Shown piece after piece: positions 28,338 through 37,244 of a DNA stretch of 44,178 nucleotides. Position numbers and translations under genes: made by a program. A model generated the notes under the pieces. The model did no database searches. It was given only the letters and a program-made list of their open reading frames with translations, and had not been told where the DNA came from. Each line of letters opens with the position of its first letter. Positions within the stretch are counted from its first letter, which is position 1. The stretch covers positions 1 through 44,178 of the forward strand of contig CAYORU010000029.1 in the NCBI GenBank assembly GCA_964406445.1. Direction: 5' to 3'. Source of the DNA: SG8-30 sp964406445 (lineage in GTDB: Bacteria > Pseudomonadota > Gammaproteobacteria > Steroidobacterales > Steroidobacteraceae).

Positions 28338-29300
28338 ATGAGCGACTCCAGACACATCCGCCTGCTGATCCTCGGCTCCGGCCCGGCCGGCTACACCGCC
28401 GCGGTCTACGCGGCACGCGCCAACCGCTCGCCGGTGCTGGTCACGGGCCTGGAGCCGGGCGGCCAGCTGATGACCACGACGGAAGTCGACAACTGGCCGG
28501 GCGACGTCGAGGGCCTGCTCGGTCCCGCCCTGATGGACCGGATGCGCCGCCACGCCGAGCGCTTCGGCGTCGAGATCGTCAACGACCACATCAACGCCGT
28601 GGACCTCGGCCAGCGCCCGTTTGGCCTCACCGGCGAATCCGGCCGTTACACCTGCGACGCACTGATCATCGCGACCGGCGCCTCGGCCCGTTACCTTGGA
28701 CTGGAGTCCGAGACGAAGTTCCGCGGCCGCGGCGTGTCCGCCTGCGCCACCTGCGACGGCTTCTTCTACCGCGGACAGGACGTGGCGGTGGTCGGCGGCG
28801 GCAATACCGCGGTCGAGGAGGCGCTGTACCTGTCTAACCTCGCGTCCCACGTCACGCTGATCCACCGCCGCGACAAGCTTCGCGCGGAGAAGATCCTGCA
28901 GGATCGCCTGTTCGCCCTGGAGCAGGAAGGCAAGGCCACCCTGCTGTGGAATCACGTGGTCGACGAGGTCCTCGGCGACGACAGCGGCGTGACCGGAGTG
29001 CGACTCAGGTCGGTGGCGGACGGGACGCCACGCGAGGTCAGGGCGCCGGGCCTTTTCATCGCCGTCGGCCACACGCCGAACACGCAGATCTTCGAGGGCC
29101 AGCTCGCGATGCGCGGCGGCTACATCTCGGTCAAGTCCGGTGCGGACGGCGACGCCACCGCGACCAGCGTGCCGGGCGTCTTCGCGGCCGGCGACGTCTC
29201 CGACCACGTCTACCGGCAGGCGATCACCTCGGCGGGTTCCGGCTGCATGGCCGCGCTCGACGCGGACCGCTACCTCGATCGGCTCGACGCGCGCGGCTGA
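28338..29300 (+). CDS. trxB: Thioredoxin reductase
   Basis: This 320-residue NADPH-dependent flavoenzyme reduces thioredoxin. The FAD dinucleotide site is GSGPAG (13-18). The redox-active CATC is at 136-139 (SACATCDGFFYRG), followed by the NADPH site GGGNTAVEEALYLS. The C-terminal FAD motif is VPGVFAAGDVSDHVYRQ. Length is normal. It is divergent from ftsK, as in many Gammaproteobacteria (where lrp often intervenes, absent here), and is followed 6 bp later by the DUF482 gene. Confidence 0.97.
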   Translation: MSDSRHIRLLILGSGPAGYTAAVYAARANRSPVLVTGLEPGGQLMTTTEVDNWPGDVEGLLGPALMDRMRRHAERFGVEIVNDHINAVDLGQRPFGLTGESGRYTCDALIIATGASARYLGLESETKFRGRGVSACATCDGFFYRGQDVAVVGGGNTAVEEALYLSNLASHVTLIHRRDKLRAEKILQDRLFALEQEGKATLLWNHVVDEVLGDDSGVTGVRLRSVADGTPREVRAPGLFIAVGHTPNTQIFEGQLAMRGGYISVKSGADGDATATSVPGVFAAGDVSDHVYRQAITSAGSGCMAALDADRYLDRLDARG

Positions 29301-29306
29301 GGGACG

Positions 29307-30500
29307 GTGCTGCGCGCCCGCGTCCTCGAGTCCATCGACGCGGTCGCCGCCCGCGACTGGAACGCGCTGGACCTCGGCGGCCGGCCGTTCCTGCGCCACG
29401 AGTTCCTCGGCGCGGCGGAGCTGTCCGGATCAGCGACGCCGGCCACCGGCTGGACGCCGACGCACGTGGTCGCCGAGGATGACGCGGGCCTCGCCGGCGC
29501 GATGCCGCTCTACCTGAAGTCGCACTCCTGGGGCGAGTTCGTCTTCGACTTCGCCTGGGCACGCGCCTTCGAGCGGCATGGGCTGGAGTACTACCCGAAG
29601 CTGGTCAGCGCCGTGCCGTTCACGCCCGCCGCCGGGCCGCGCCTGCTGGTCCGCCGAGGCGCCGACGCCGGCGCAGTCCGCGCGGTGCTGCTCGAGGCCG
29701 CCCGCGGGCTCGCCGAGGCGCGCGGCCTGTCGTCGCTGCACGTCCTGTTCGCCGCCGACGAAGACCGCCAGGCGCTCGAGCAGGCCGGCTTCCTGCCGCG
29801 CCTCGACTGCCAGTTCCACTGGCGCAATCGCGGCTACGGCGACTTCGAGGACTTCCTCGCCGGCTTCACCGCGGAGAAGCGCAAGAAGGCGCGCCGCGAG
29901 CGGCGGCGGGTCGCCGAGGCCGGCATCCGCTTCCTCGAGTTCACCGGCGCCGACCTCGATCGCACGCGGCTCGCCGTCGTCTATGCGCTGCACGCCCGGA
30001 CCTTCGCGGTGCGCGGCAACCCGCCCTACTTCACGCCGGACTTCTTCGCCCGGCTCGCCGCCACGCTGCCCGAGGCGCTGATGGTCAAGCTCGCGGTGGA
30101 CGCCCACGGCGACCCGGTGGCCTGCGCGGTGTTCCTGCGCGGCGCGGACACGCTCTACGGGCGCTACTGGGGCGCGGCGGGCGAGCATCACAGCCTGCAC
30201 TTCGAGGCCTGCTATCACCAGGGCATCGACTACTGCATCCGCGAAGGCCTCGCCCGCTTCGAGCCAGGCACCCAGGGCGAACACAAGATCGCCCGCGGGT
30301 TCAGCCCGAGCGCGGTCTGGTCGCTGCACGAGATCCGCGTGCCGGCCTTCCGCCCCGCGATCGCCGACTACCTCGCGCGCGAGCGGGCGGCGGTCGGCGA
30401 CTACATCCAGGCGGCGGGCGCCCACGTCCCCTTCCGGCGCGACGGGCCGGCGGCTACGCTCGGGCCCGATGCTGCCGATCCCGACGCTCGCACCGACTGA
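29307..30500 (+). CDS. DUF482/FemAB-like GNAT N-acyltransferase
   Basis: This 397-residue protein of the DUF482 (PF04339) family, with a GNAT/FemAB-like fold, is annotated in genomes as peptidogalycan biosynthesis or recognition. That role is unproven. Family stretches visible are RPFLRHEFLGA, YLKSHSWGEFVFDFAWA, YYPKLVSAVPFTPA, AEKRKKARRERR and FEPGTQGEHKIARGF. The start is GTG at 29307, 6 bp after trxB. The 3' end overlaps aat by 32 bp, consistent with an operon trxB-DUF482-aat. Confidence 0.88.
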   Translation: MLRARVLESIDAVAARDWNALDLGGRPFLRHEFLGAAELSGSATPATGWTPTHVVAEDDAGLAGAMPLYLKSHSWGEFVFDFAWARAFERHGLEYYPKLVSAVPFTPAAGPRLLVRRGADAGAVRAVLLEAARGLAEARGLSSLHVLFAADEDRQALEQAGFLPRLDCQFHWRNRGYGDFEDFLAGFTAEKRKKARRERRRVAEAGIRFLEFTGADLDRTRLAVVYALHARTFAVRGNPPYFTPDFFARLAATLPEALMVKLAVDAHGDPVACAVFLRGADTLYGRYWGAAGEHHSLHFEACYHQGIDYCIREGLARFEPGTQGEHKIARGFSPSAVWSLHEIRVPAFRPAIADYLARERAAVGDYIQAAGAHVPFRRDGPAATLGPDAADPDARTD

Positions 30501-31158
30501 CCCGCCAGAGGCGCTGCCCGACCCCGCCGACGCGCTCGCCGAGCCGAACGGGCTGCTCGCGGTCGGCGGCGCCCTGACGCCACAGTGGCTGGTCCACGCC
30601 TACCGGCGGGGCGTGTTCCCCTGGTACGGCGCGGGCCAGCCGATCCTGTGGTGGTCGCCGGACCCGCGCGCCGTGCTGTTCCCGGCCGAGTTCCGCCGCT
30701 CGCGCAGCCTCCGGCGCAGCATCCGAGGGCGCGGCTTCGAGACCCGCATCGACGGCGATTTCGGGGCGGTGATGGCCGGCTGCGCCGCCCCCCGGCGCGG
30801 CCAGCCGGGCACCTGGCTGGTGCCGTCCATGCGCCGCGCCTACCTGCGCCTGCACCGGCTCGGCATCGCCCACTCGGTCGAGACCTGGCGCGACGGCCGG
30901 CTGGTCGGCGGGCTCTACGGGGTGGCGATCGGCGCCGTGTTCTTCGGCGAGTCGATGTTCTCGAGCGAATCGGACGCCTCCAAGGTCGCGCTGTCGCGGC
31001 TGGTCGAGGAGTGCACCGCGCGCGGCGTCGCGCTGATCGACTGCCAGCAGCCGACTTCCCACCTCGGCTCGCTGGGCAGCCGGCCGATCGCGCGTCGGGA
31101 GTTCTGCGGCCTGCTCGCGACGCTGGCCGATCCGCGCAGGCAACTGTGGCGCGGGTGA
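30469..31158 (+). CDS. aat: Leucyl/phenylalanyl-tRNA--protein transferase
   Basis: This 229-residue enzyme adds Leu or Phe from charged tRNA to proteins with N-terminal Lys/Arg, creating N-degrons. The hallmarks are present: GLLAVGGALTPQWLVHAYRRGVFPW, ILWWSPDPRAVL, HSVETW, LVGGLYGVAIGAVFFGESMFS and IDCQQPTSHLGSLG. It overlaps the upstream gene by 32 bp. clpA and clpS, which act on its products, lie 0.3-3 kb downstream. Confidence 0.97.
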   Translation: MLPIPTLAPTDPPEALPDPADALAEPNGLLAVGGALTPQWLVHAYRRGVFPWYGAGQPILWWSPDPRAVLFPAEFRRSRSLRRSIRGRGFETRIDGDFGAVMAGCAAPRRGQPGTWLVPSMRRAYLRLHRLGIAHSVETWRDGRLVGGLYGVAIGAVFFGESMFSSESDASKVALSRLVEECTARGVALIDCQQPTSHLGSLGSRPIARREFCGLLATLADPRRQLWRG

Positions 31159-31178
31159 GACAGCTGGGGACCGGCGGT

Positions 31179-31207
31179 TTGCGCCGGGCGACCCGCTGCG
31201 GCACAAT
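31179..31207 (+). promoter_or_regulatory. Candidate promoter for infA
   Basis: TTGCGC (31179-31184) and CACAAT (31202-31207) have a 17-bp spacer. The infA ATG follows at 31240 with AAGGCGG as ribosome site. Pattern match only. Confidence 0.4.
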
Positions 31208-31239
31208 CCGCGCGCCCTTTCCTACGGCTGCAAGGCGGA

Positions 31240-31458
31240 ATGTCCAAAGAAGACGCGATCCAGATGGAGGGCGAGGTGGTCGACACCCTGCCCAACACCA
31301 CGTTCCGGGTGAAGCTGGCCAACGGCCACGTGGTCACGGCCCACATCTCGGGCAAGATGCGCAAGAACTACATCCGCATCCTCACGGGCGACACGGTCAC
31401 CGTGGAGCTGACGCCCTACGACCTCACCAAGGGCCGCATCGTCTACCGCGCCCGCTGA
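31240..31458 (+). CDS. infA: Translation initiation factor IF-1
   Basis: This 72-residue single OB-fold protein binds the A site of the 30S subunit during initiation. It matches the family along its whole length: SKEDAIQMEGEVVDTLPN, FRVKLANGHVVTAHISGKMRKNYIRI and LTPYDLTKGRIVYR. It starts MSKED with AAGGCGG eight bases upstream. It is convergent with clpA, which ends only 12 bp away, with no clear terminator between. Confidence 0.98.
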   Translation: MSKEDAIQMEGEVVDTLPNTTFRVKLANGHVVTAHISGKMRKNYIRILTGDTVTVELTPYDLTKGRIVYRAR

Positions 31459-31470
31459 CCCGCCGCGCGC

Positions 31471-33741
31471 TCAGCCGATCAGCTCGGGCTCCCGCGCCGC
31501 GCGGCACTCGAGCTTGAGGCAGTCCTCCTTCGCGTCGAGCGTGACCCGCACGCTGCCGCCGCCGGCGAGCCTGCCGAACAGCAGTTCCTCGGCGAGCGGC
31601 CGCTTGACGTGCTCCTGGATGACCCGCGCCATCGGCCGCGCGCCCATCTTCGGGTCGTAGCCCTTCTCGGCGATCCACGCCCGCGCGGCGTCGTCGATGC
31701 TGAGCGCCACGCCCTTGCTCTCGAGCTGCGCCTCCACCTCGAGGATCAGCTTGTCGACGACCCGCTCGATGGTGCGGCCGTCGAGCGACTGGAACTGGAT
31801 CACCGCGTCGAGCCGGTTGCGGAACTCCGGCGAGAACATCCGGCGGATCGCCTCCATGCCGTCCGTGCTGTGGTCCTGGGGCGCGAAGCCGATGCCGGGC
31901 CGGCTCATCTCGAAGGCGCCCGCGTTCGTGGTCATCACGATGATGACGTGGCGGAAGTCGGCCTTGCGCCCGTTGTTGTCGGTGAGCGTGCCGTGGTCCA
32001 TCACCTGCAGCAGCAGGTTGAACACGTCCGGATGGGCCTTCTCGATCTCGTCGAGCAGCAGCACGCTGTGCGGGTGCTTGGCGATGGCTTCGGTCAGCAG
32101 GCCGCCCTGGTCGAAGCCCACGTAGCCCGGCGGCGCGCCGATGAGGCGCGAGACCGTGTGGCGCTCCATGTACTCCGACATGTCGAAGCGGATGAACTCC
32201 ACGCCGAGCGCGATCGCTAGCTGGCGCGTGACCTCGGTCTTGCCGACCCCCGTCGGCCCGGCGAACAGGAACGAGCCGACCGGCTTGCGGTCGGCGCCGA
32301 GCCCGGCCCGCGACATCTTGATCGCCGCGCACAGCGCGTCGATCGCCGGATCCTGGCCGTAGATCACCAGCTTGAGGTTGCGGTCGAGGTTCTTCAGCAC
32401 CTCGCGGTCCGACATCGAGACGTTCGCCGGCGGGATGCGCGCCATGCGCGCCACCACCGCCTCGACCTGCTCGACGCCGATCACCCGCTCGCGGCCCTCG
32501 ACCGGCTTCAGGCGCAGCGCCGCGCCGGCCTCGTCGACGACGTCGATGGCCTTGTCGGGCAGGTGCCGGTCGCCGATGTGCCGCTGCGCCAGTTCGGCTG
32601 CCGCCGCCAGCGCCTCGTCCGTGTAGCGAACGCCGTGGTGCTCCTCGAAGCGGGAGCGCAGTCCCTTCAGGATCTCGACCGTCTCCGGGACCGTCGGCTC
32701 GACGACGTCGATCTTCTGGAAGCGGCGCGCGAGGGCGTGGTCCTTCTCGAAGATGCCGCGGTACTCCTGGTAGGTCGTCGAGCCTATGCAGCGCAGCTCG
32801 CCGCTGGCCAGCACCGGCTTGATGAGGTTCGAGGCGTCCATCACTCCGCCCGAGGCGGCGCCGGCGCCGATGATCGTGTGGATCTCGTCGATGAACAGGA
32901 CCGCCCCCGGCTGCTTGCGCAGCTCCGCGACCACCGCCTTGAGCCGCTTCTCGAAGTCGCCGCGGTACTTGGTGCCGGCGATCAGCGCGCCCATGTCGAG
33001 CGAGTAGATCGTGCTGTCCGACAGCACGTCAGGCACCTTGCCCTCGAAGATCAGCCGCGCGAGGCCCTCGGCGATGGCCGTCTTGCCCACGCCCGCCTCG
33101 CCGACGTAGAGCGGGTTGTTCTTGCGGCGCCGGCACAGGATCTCGATGGTGCGCTCGACCTCGAGCTGGCGGCCGATCAGCGGGTCGATCCTGCCCTCGG
33201 ATGCGAGCTTGTTCAGGTTGGCGCAGTACTTCTCGAGCGCCGAGCCGCCCGGTTCCGCCTCGCGCTCGGCCTCGCCGGCCTCCGGCTTGTCCTGCTCGCG
33301 CCCGTCCGCGCCGCGGCTGACGCCGTGCGAGACGAAGTTCACGACGTCGAGCCTTGCGATGTCCTGCAGCGACAGCAGGTAGGCGGCATGCGACTGCTTC
33401 TCGCTGAAGATCGCGACCAGCACGTTGGCGACCGTGACCTCCTTGCGCCCGCTCGACTGCACGTGGAACACCGCGCGCTGCAGCACCCGCTGGAAGCCGA
33501 GCGTCGGCTGCACCTCGCGGTCGTCGTCCGGCGCGAGCCGCGGCGTGGTGTCCTCGATGAACTTCTCGAGGTCGGCGCGCAGCCGCGCGAGATCGGCGCC
33601 GCAGGCCTGCAGGATCTCGCGGACCTTCGGGGTTTCCAGGATCCCGAGCAGCAGGTGCTCCACGGTCATGTACTCGTGGCGCTGGTCCCGCGCGCGCTGG
33701 AAGGACTCGTTCAGGCAGTATTCGAGCTCACTGGAAAGCAC
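31471..33741 (-). CDS. clpA: ATP-dependent Clp protease ATP-binding subunit ClpA
   Basis: This 756-residue AAA+ unfoldase feeds substrates to ClpP. The N-domain (1-~140) docks ClpS. D1 has Walker A GEAGVGKT at 214-221 and VLFIDEIHTIIGAG. D2 has GPTGVGKT near residue 495 and LLLDEIEKAHPDVFN. The ClpP-binding loop and a short acidic tail follow. Length fits ClpA rather than ClpB (no middle coiled coil). It starts 1 bp after the clpS stop, forming a clpS-clpA operon. Confidence 0.97.
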   Translation of the reverse strand: MLSSELEYCLNESFQRARDQRHEYMTVEHLLLGILETPKVREILQACGADLARLRADLEKFIEDTTPRLAPDDDREVQPTLGFQRVLQRAVFHVQSSGRKEVTVANVLVAIFSEKQSHAAYLLSLQDIARLDVVNFVSHGVSRGADGREQDKPEAGEAEREAEPGGSALEKYCANLNKLASEGRIDPLIGRQLEVERTIEILCRRRKNNPLYVGEAGVGKTAIAEGLARLIFEGKVPDVLSDSTIYSLDMGALIAGTKYRGDFEKRLKAVVAELRKQPGAVLFIDEIHTIIGAGAASGGVMDASNLIKPVLASGELRCIGSTTYQEYRGIFEKDHALARRFQKIDVVEPTVPETVEILKGLRSRFEEHHGVRYTDEALAAAAELAQRHIGDRHLPDKAIDVVDEAGAALRLKPVEGRERVIGVEQVEAVVARMARIPPANVSMSDREVLKNLDRNLKLVIYGQDPAIDALCAAIKMSRAGLGADRKPVGSFLFAGPTGVGKTEVTRQLAIALGVEFIRFDMSEYMERHTVSRLIGAPPGYVGFDQGGLLTEAIAKHPHSVLLLDEIEKAHPDVFNLLLQVMDHGTLTDNNGRKADFRHVIIVMTTNAGAFEMSRPGIGFAPQDHSTDGMEAIRRMFSPEFRNRLDAVIQFQSLDGRTIERVVDKLILEVEAQLESKGVALSIDDAARAWIAEKGYDPKMGARPMARVIQEHVKRPLAEELLFGRLAGGGSVRVTLDAKEDCLKLECRAAREPELIG

Positions 33742-34077
33742 TCAGGCCTCCTCCATCGTGCACAGCAGCGGATGCTGGTGCTGCCGGGCGTAGCTGGTCA
33801 CCTGCGCGACCTTGGTCTCTGCGATCTCGAAAGTGAACACCCCGCAGACCCCCTTACCGCGGGTGTGCACCTCGAGCATGATGCGGGTCGCCTTCGGCCG
33901 GTCCAGGCCGAAGATCCGCTGCAGCACGTCGACCACGAACTCCATCGGCGTGTAGTCGTCGTTGATCAGGAGCACCTGGAACATGGGCGGGCGCTTGAGG
34001 CGCGGCGACGCCTCCTCGACCACGAGGCCGGTGCCGGACTGGCCGGCACCCTCGCCCGGGTCCTGGCTGCCGCCCAT
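33742..34077 (-). CDS. clpS: ClpS, N-recognin adaptor of ClpA
   Basis: This 111-residue adaptor delivers N-degron proteins to ClpAP. The core is visible: MFQVLLINDDYTPMEFVVDVL (the Asn/Asp pocket for the N-terminal residue), VHTRGKGVCGVF and ETKVAQVTSYARQHQHPLLCTMEEA. The start MGGSQDPG fits the promoter predicted upstream, because the longer reading would begin before the expected transcription start. It is directly followed by clpA. Confidence 0.95.
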   Translation of the reverse strand: MGGSQDPGEGAGQSGTGLVVEEASPRLKRPPMFQVLLINDDYTPMEFVVDVLQRIFGLDRPKATRIMLEVHTRGKGVCGVFTFEIAETKVAQVTSYARQHQHPLLCTMEEA

Positions 34078-34107
34078 GACGATGCTCGGAATGATTTTCA
34101 CCGGTCC

Positions 34108-34136
34108 TTTATAGGGCCGCCCCCCGCCGCGCACAA
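34108..34136 (-). promoter_or_regulatory. Promoter of clpS-clpA
   Basis: On the minus strand TTGTGC (34131-34136) and TATAAA (34108-34113) are exactly 17 bp apart. Transcription would start near 34101, leaving a ~24-nt leader before the clpS ATG. Confidence 0.55.
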
Positions 34137-34160
34137 GTGCGCGGATGCGCGGCGTTTTTT
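34125..34160 (+). terminator. Terminator-like hairpin upstream of gspC
   Basis: CGCCGCGC (34125-34132) pairs with GCGCGGCG (34147-34154), followed directly by six Ts on the plus strand. It overlaps the clpS promoter and has no plus-strand gene just before it, so it may insulate gspCDEF or act on antisense transcripts. On the minus strand it has no T-run. Confidence 0.45.
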
Positions 34161-34174
34161 CGCGACAACCCGCC

Positions 34175-34204
34175 TTGTGGCCGAAGCTCGCCAACCCGTA
34201 TCAT
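34175..34204 (+). promoter_or_regulatory. Candidate promoter of gspCDEF
   Basis: TTGTGG (34175-34180) and TATCAT (34199-34204) have an 18-bp spacer, about 50 bp before the gspC ATG. It is back to back with the clpS promoter. Confidence 0.45.
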
Positions 34205-34254
34205 GCCGGCTCGTGTCGCGGCTCGCCGCGAGCCGCCGGGACCACCGCTGCCGA

Positions 34255-35190
34255 ATGCAGATCCTGAGCAAACTGCCGTCCTTCGGCGGCGACAAGGCCG
34301 GCGGGCTCGCGTCGGCGCTCGTCGCCCACGGGCCGATGCTCGCGAGCGGCGTGCTGGTGATCGCGATCGCAGCGCAGCTCGCGGCGCTGGTGTGGCGCTT
34401 CCTGGCGCCGCCGGCGGCGCCCCTGCCGGCCGCGCCCGGGACGATGGCCGCGCCGGCGGCCGGCGTGAACATCGCCGGCATCGTCAATGCCCACCTGTTC
34501 GGCACCGCGCTGGTGGAGGCCGCCGGCGACCCCGCCAACGCGCCAGCGACGTCGCTGAACCTCGTCCTGGCCGGCACCATCGCCGGGCAGGATCCGAAGG
34601 CCGGCTGGGCCATCATCGGCGAGACCGCGCAGGCGGCACGCCTGTATGCCACCGGCGCGACGCTGCCGGGCGGAGCCAGGCTGACCGAGGTGTACGCGGA
34701 CCGCGCCATCCTGGACCGCGGCGGGCGCCTAGAATCCCTGCCGCTGCCGCGGCTCGCGGGCGGCGCTCCGGTCCAGATCGGCTACACGCCGGCGGCGCGA
34801 CCGGCCGCGGAGCCCTCTCTCGCCGACAACATCAGGCAGTTCGTCGCCCAGGATCCGCAGGCGGTCTCCGAGATCCTGCGGCCGCAACCGGTCTTCGCCG
34901 GCGGCCAGCAGCGGGGCTACCGCGTCTACCCCGGCCGCAACCGCAGCCAGTTCGCCAAGCTCGGCCTGATGCCGGGCGACCTGGTCACCGCGGTGAATGG
35001 CGCGCCGCTCGACGATCCCAACCGCGGGCTCGACACGCTGCGAGGGGTCGGCGCCGGCGCGCCGGTCGTGCTCACCGTGGAGCGCAACGGCAGCGCGCAG
35101 CAGATCACCGTGGATCCGGCCCAGGTCATGGCCGACATCCCGTCGCCGCAGGACGCGCCGCAGCTGTCGTCCGAGGACCCCGCAGAGTAA
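34255..35190 (+). CDS. gspC: Type II secretion system protein C
   Basis: This 311-residue protein links the inner-membrane platform to the secretin. A short cytoplasmic N-terminus is followed by a membrane anchor (~28-50, MLASGVLVIAIAAQLAALVW) and a Pro/Ala linker. The periplasmic HR domain (~75-165) contains NAHLFG and LNLVLAGTIAG. A C-terminal PDZ-type domain (~220-290) reads GYRVYPGRNRSQFAKLGLMPGDLVTAVNG. The start ATG at 34255 has only a weak GGGA ribosome site, and the longer reading runs antisense to clpA. It is the first gene of gspCDEF. Confidence 0.92.
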   Translation: MQILSKLPSFGGDKAGGLASALVAHGPMLASGVLVIAIAAQLAALVWRFLAPPAAPLPAAPGTMAAPAAGVNIAGIVNAHLFGTALVEAAGDPANAPATSLNLVLAGTIAGQDPKAGWAIIGETAQAARLYATGATLPGGARLTEVYADRAILDRGGRLESLPLPRLAGGAPVQIGYTPAARPAAEPSLADNIRQFVAQDPQAVSEILRPQPVFAGGQQRGYRVYPGRNRSQFAKLGLMPGDLVTAVNGAPLDDPNRGLDTLRGVGAGAPVVLTVERNGSAQQITVDPAQVMADIPSPQDAPQLSSEDPAE

Positions 35191-35212
35191 GCCCTGCCCA
35201 CAGGATGCCCAG

Positions 35213-37240
35213 ATGAAATCCCGTTTCCTGACCGCGCTCGCCGCCACTGCCCTGTTCGCCCTAGGCGCCCAGGCCCAGCAGGGCGCGATGATCACGCCGA
35301 ACTACAAGGACGCGGACCTCGGCCAGGTCATCGAGGCCGTCAGCCAGGTGACGGGCCGCAACTTCATCGTCGACCCGCGCGTGCGCGCGCAGGTGACCAT
35401 GCTGTCCTCGACGCCGATGAGCCCGGCGGCCTTCTACGAGGCCTTCCTCGCCATCCTGCAGGTGCACGGCTTCGTGGCGGTGCCCTCGGGCAACGTCATC
35501 AAGATCCTGCCGGACGCGAACGCTCGGCAGATGCCGGCGAACGACCTGCCGGACCGGGTGAGCGCGACCTCCGACGAGATCGTGACCCAGGTGATCCAGG
35601 TCCGGAACGTGTCGGCGGCCCAGCTGGTGCCGATCCTCCGGCCGCTCATCCCGCAGTATGGCCACCTCGCCGCCTATCCCTCCTCGAACATCCTGATCAT
35701 CTCGGACCGCGCCTCGAACGTGAATCGCATGGTGCGCATCATCCAGCGCATCGACCAGGGCGGTGACGCCGAGATCGACGTCATCCGGCTCGAGCACGCC
35801 TCGGCCGCCGAGATCGTCCGGGTCGTGAACCAGCTGGCCTCGGCGCAAGGCGCCGAAGCCGGCACCGGCGCGCGGCTGGTGGCCGACGACCGCACCAACA
35901 GCGTGCTGCTCTCCGGCGAGGTCGGCCAGCGGCTGCGCATGAAGACGCTGATCGCGCACCTCGACACGCCGCTCGAGTCGGGCGGCGACACGCAGGTGCG
36001 CTACCTGCGGTACGCGGATGCCGAGAAGCTCGCCGCGAAGCTCAAGGAGCAGGCGACCGGCACCGCCATCGCCGCGGCGGGCGGGGCGCAGGGCGCCTCG
36101 CCGGCCGCCAGCGCCGACAAGTCGGTGACCATCTGGGCCGACCCGACCACCAACGCGCTGGTCCTCACCGCGCCGCCTAAGATCATGCGCTCGCTGATGC
36201 AGGTCGTGGACCGGCTCGACATCCGCCGCGCGCAGGTCATCATCGAGGCGATGCTGGTCGAGGTGACGGGCGACGCGGCGCGCGACCTCGGCGTGAACTG
36301 GATCGTGGACGGCTCGAGCGACAATTTCCTGGTCGGGCTGTTCAACCAGCCGATCGGCGGCGCGAGCATCGGCACCGTCGCCGCGGCCTACGATGCGCTG
36401 ACGGGCGGCGACGGCGAGACCACGACCCCGATCGCGCCGCCGGGCGGCTTCACGGTGGCCGCCGGGCGCAACCGGGACAGCGGCACCAACTTCGCGGCGA
36501 TCCTGCGCGCGCTGTCCACCAACGGCGACACCAACGTGGTCTCGATGCCGTCGGTGGTCACCCTCGACAACGAGGAGGCCGAGATCAAGGTCGCGCAGGA
36601 GGTGCCCTTCATCACCGGCCAGTACACGACCAACGCCGGCGGCGGCGTGACGCAGCCGACGCCGTTCACCACCATCCAGCGCGAGGAAGTCGGCAACATC
36701 CTCAAGATCACGCCGCAGATCACCGAGGAGGACACCATCCTCCTCAAGATCGAGCAGGAGTCCTCCGGCATCGCCGCGGCGAGCTCGCAGGTGGCCTCCG
36801 ACCTGATCACCAACAAGCGCACGATCACGACCCGCGTGCTGGTGGACGACGGCGGCATGATCGTGCTCGGCGGGCTGATCGAGGACCGGCTGCTCGAGAG
36901 CGAGAACAAGGTGCCGCTGCTCGGCAGCATCCCGCTGCTCGGCGAACTGTTCAAGGTCCGCAGCACCCAGAAGACCAAGACCAACCTGATGGTCTTCATC
37001 CGCCCGCGCGTGCTGCGCACGCCCGAGCAGGCGGCCATCGAGACGAACGCCAAGTACCGCTACATGCGCAACCTGCAGCTCGGCAGGAACGACGGCAAGG
37101 TCAGCCTGATGCCAGGCTCGCGGCAGCCCACCCTGCCGGAACTCGACGACACGCCCGCCGAGCCACCGGTCGTGCAGCCGGTGCCCGGCGCGGAGACGGC
37201 GGACGCGCCCGCGGAGCCGGCGGCCGGGCCGCAGGAGTGA
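35213..37240 (+). CDS. gspD: Type II secretion system secretin GspD
   Basis: This 675-residue outer-membrane channel begins with a signal peptide, MKSRFLTALAATALFALGAQA. The N0 domain follows (~25-100, ITPNYKDADLGQVIEAVSQVTGRNF), then N1-N3 (~110-355) with VIQVRNVSAAQLVPILRPL and VIRLEHASAAEIVRVVNQLAS. The secretin core (~370-615) contains VPFITGQYTT and VPLLGSIPLLGELFKVRSTQK. The C-terminus is Pro/Ala-rich. It starts 22 bp after gspC. Confidence 0.96.
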   Translation: MKSRFLTALAATALFALGAQAQQGAMITPNYKDADLGQVIEAVSQVTGRNFIVDPRVRAQVTMLSSTPMSPAAFYEAFLAILQVHGFVAVPSGNVIKILPDANARQMPANDLPDRVSATSDEIVTQVIQVRNVSAAQLVPILRPLIPQYGHLAAYPSSNILIISDRASNVNRMVRIIQRIDQGGDAEIDVIRLEHASAAEIVRVVNQLASAQGAEAGTGARLVADDRTNSVLLSGEVGQRLRMKTLIAHLDTPLESGGDTQVRYLRYADAEKLAAKLKEQATGTAIAAAGGAQGASPAASADKSVTIWADPTTNALVLTAPPKIMRSLMQVVDRLDIRRAQVIIEAMLVEVTGDAARDLGVNWIVDGSSDNFLVGLFNQPIGGASIGTVAAAYDALTGGDGETTTPIAPPGGFTVAAGRNRDSGTNFAAILRALSTNGDTNVVSMPSVVTLDNEEAEIKVAQEVPFITGQYTTNAGGGVTQPTPFTTIQREEVGNILKITPQITEEDTILLKIEQESSGIAAASSQVASDLITNKRTITTRVLVDDGGMIVLGGLIEDRLLESENKVPLLGSIPLLGELFKVRSTQKTKTNLMVFIRPRVLRTPEQAAIETNAKYRYMRNLQLGRNDGKVSLMPGSRQPTLPELDDTPAEPPVVQPVPGAETADAPAEPAAGPQE

Positions 37241-37244
37241 GCGC

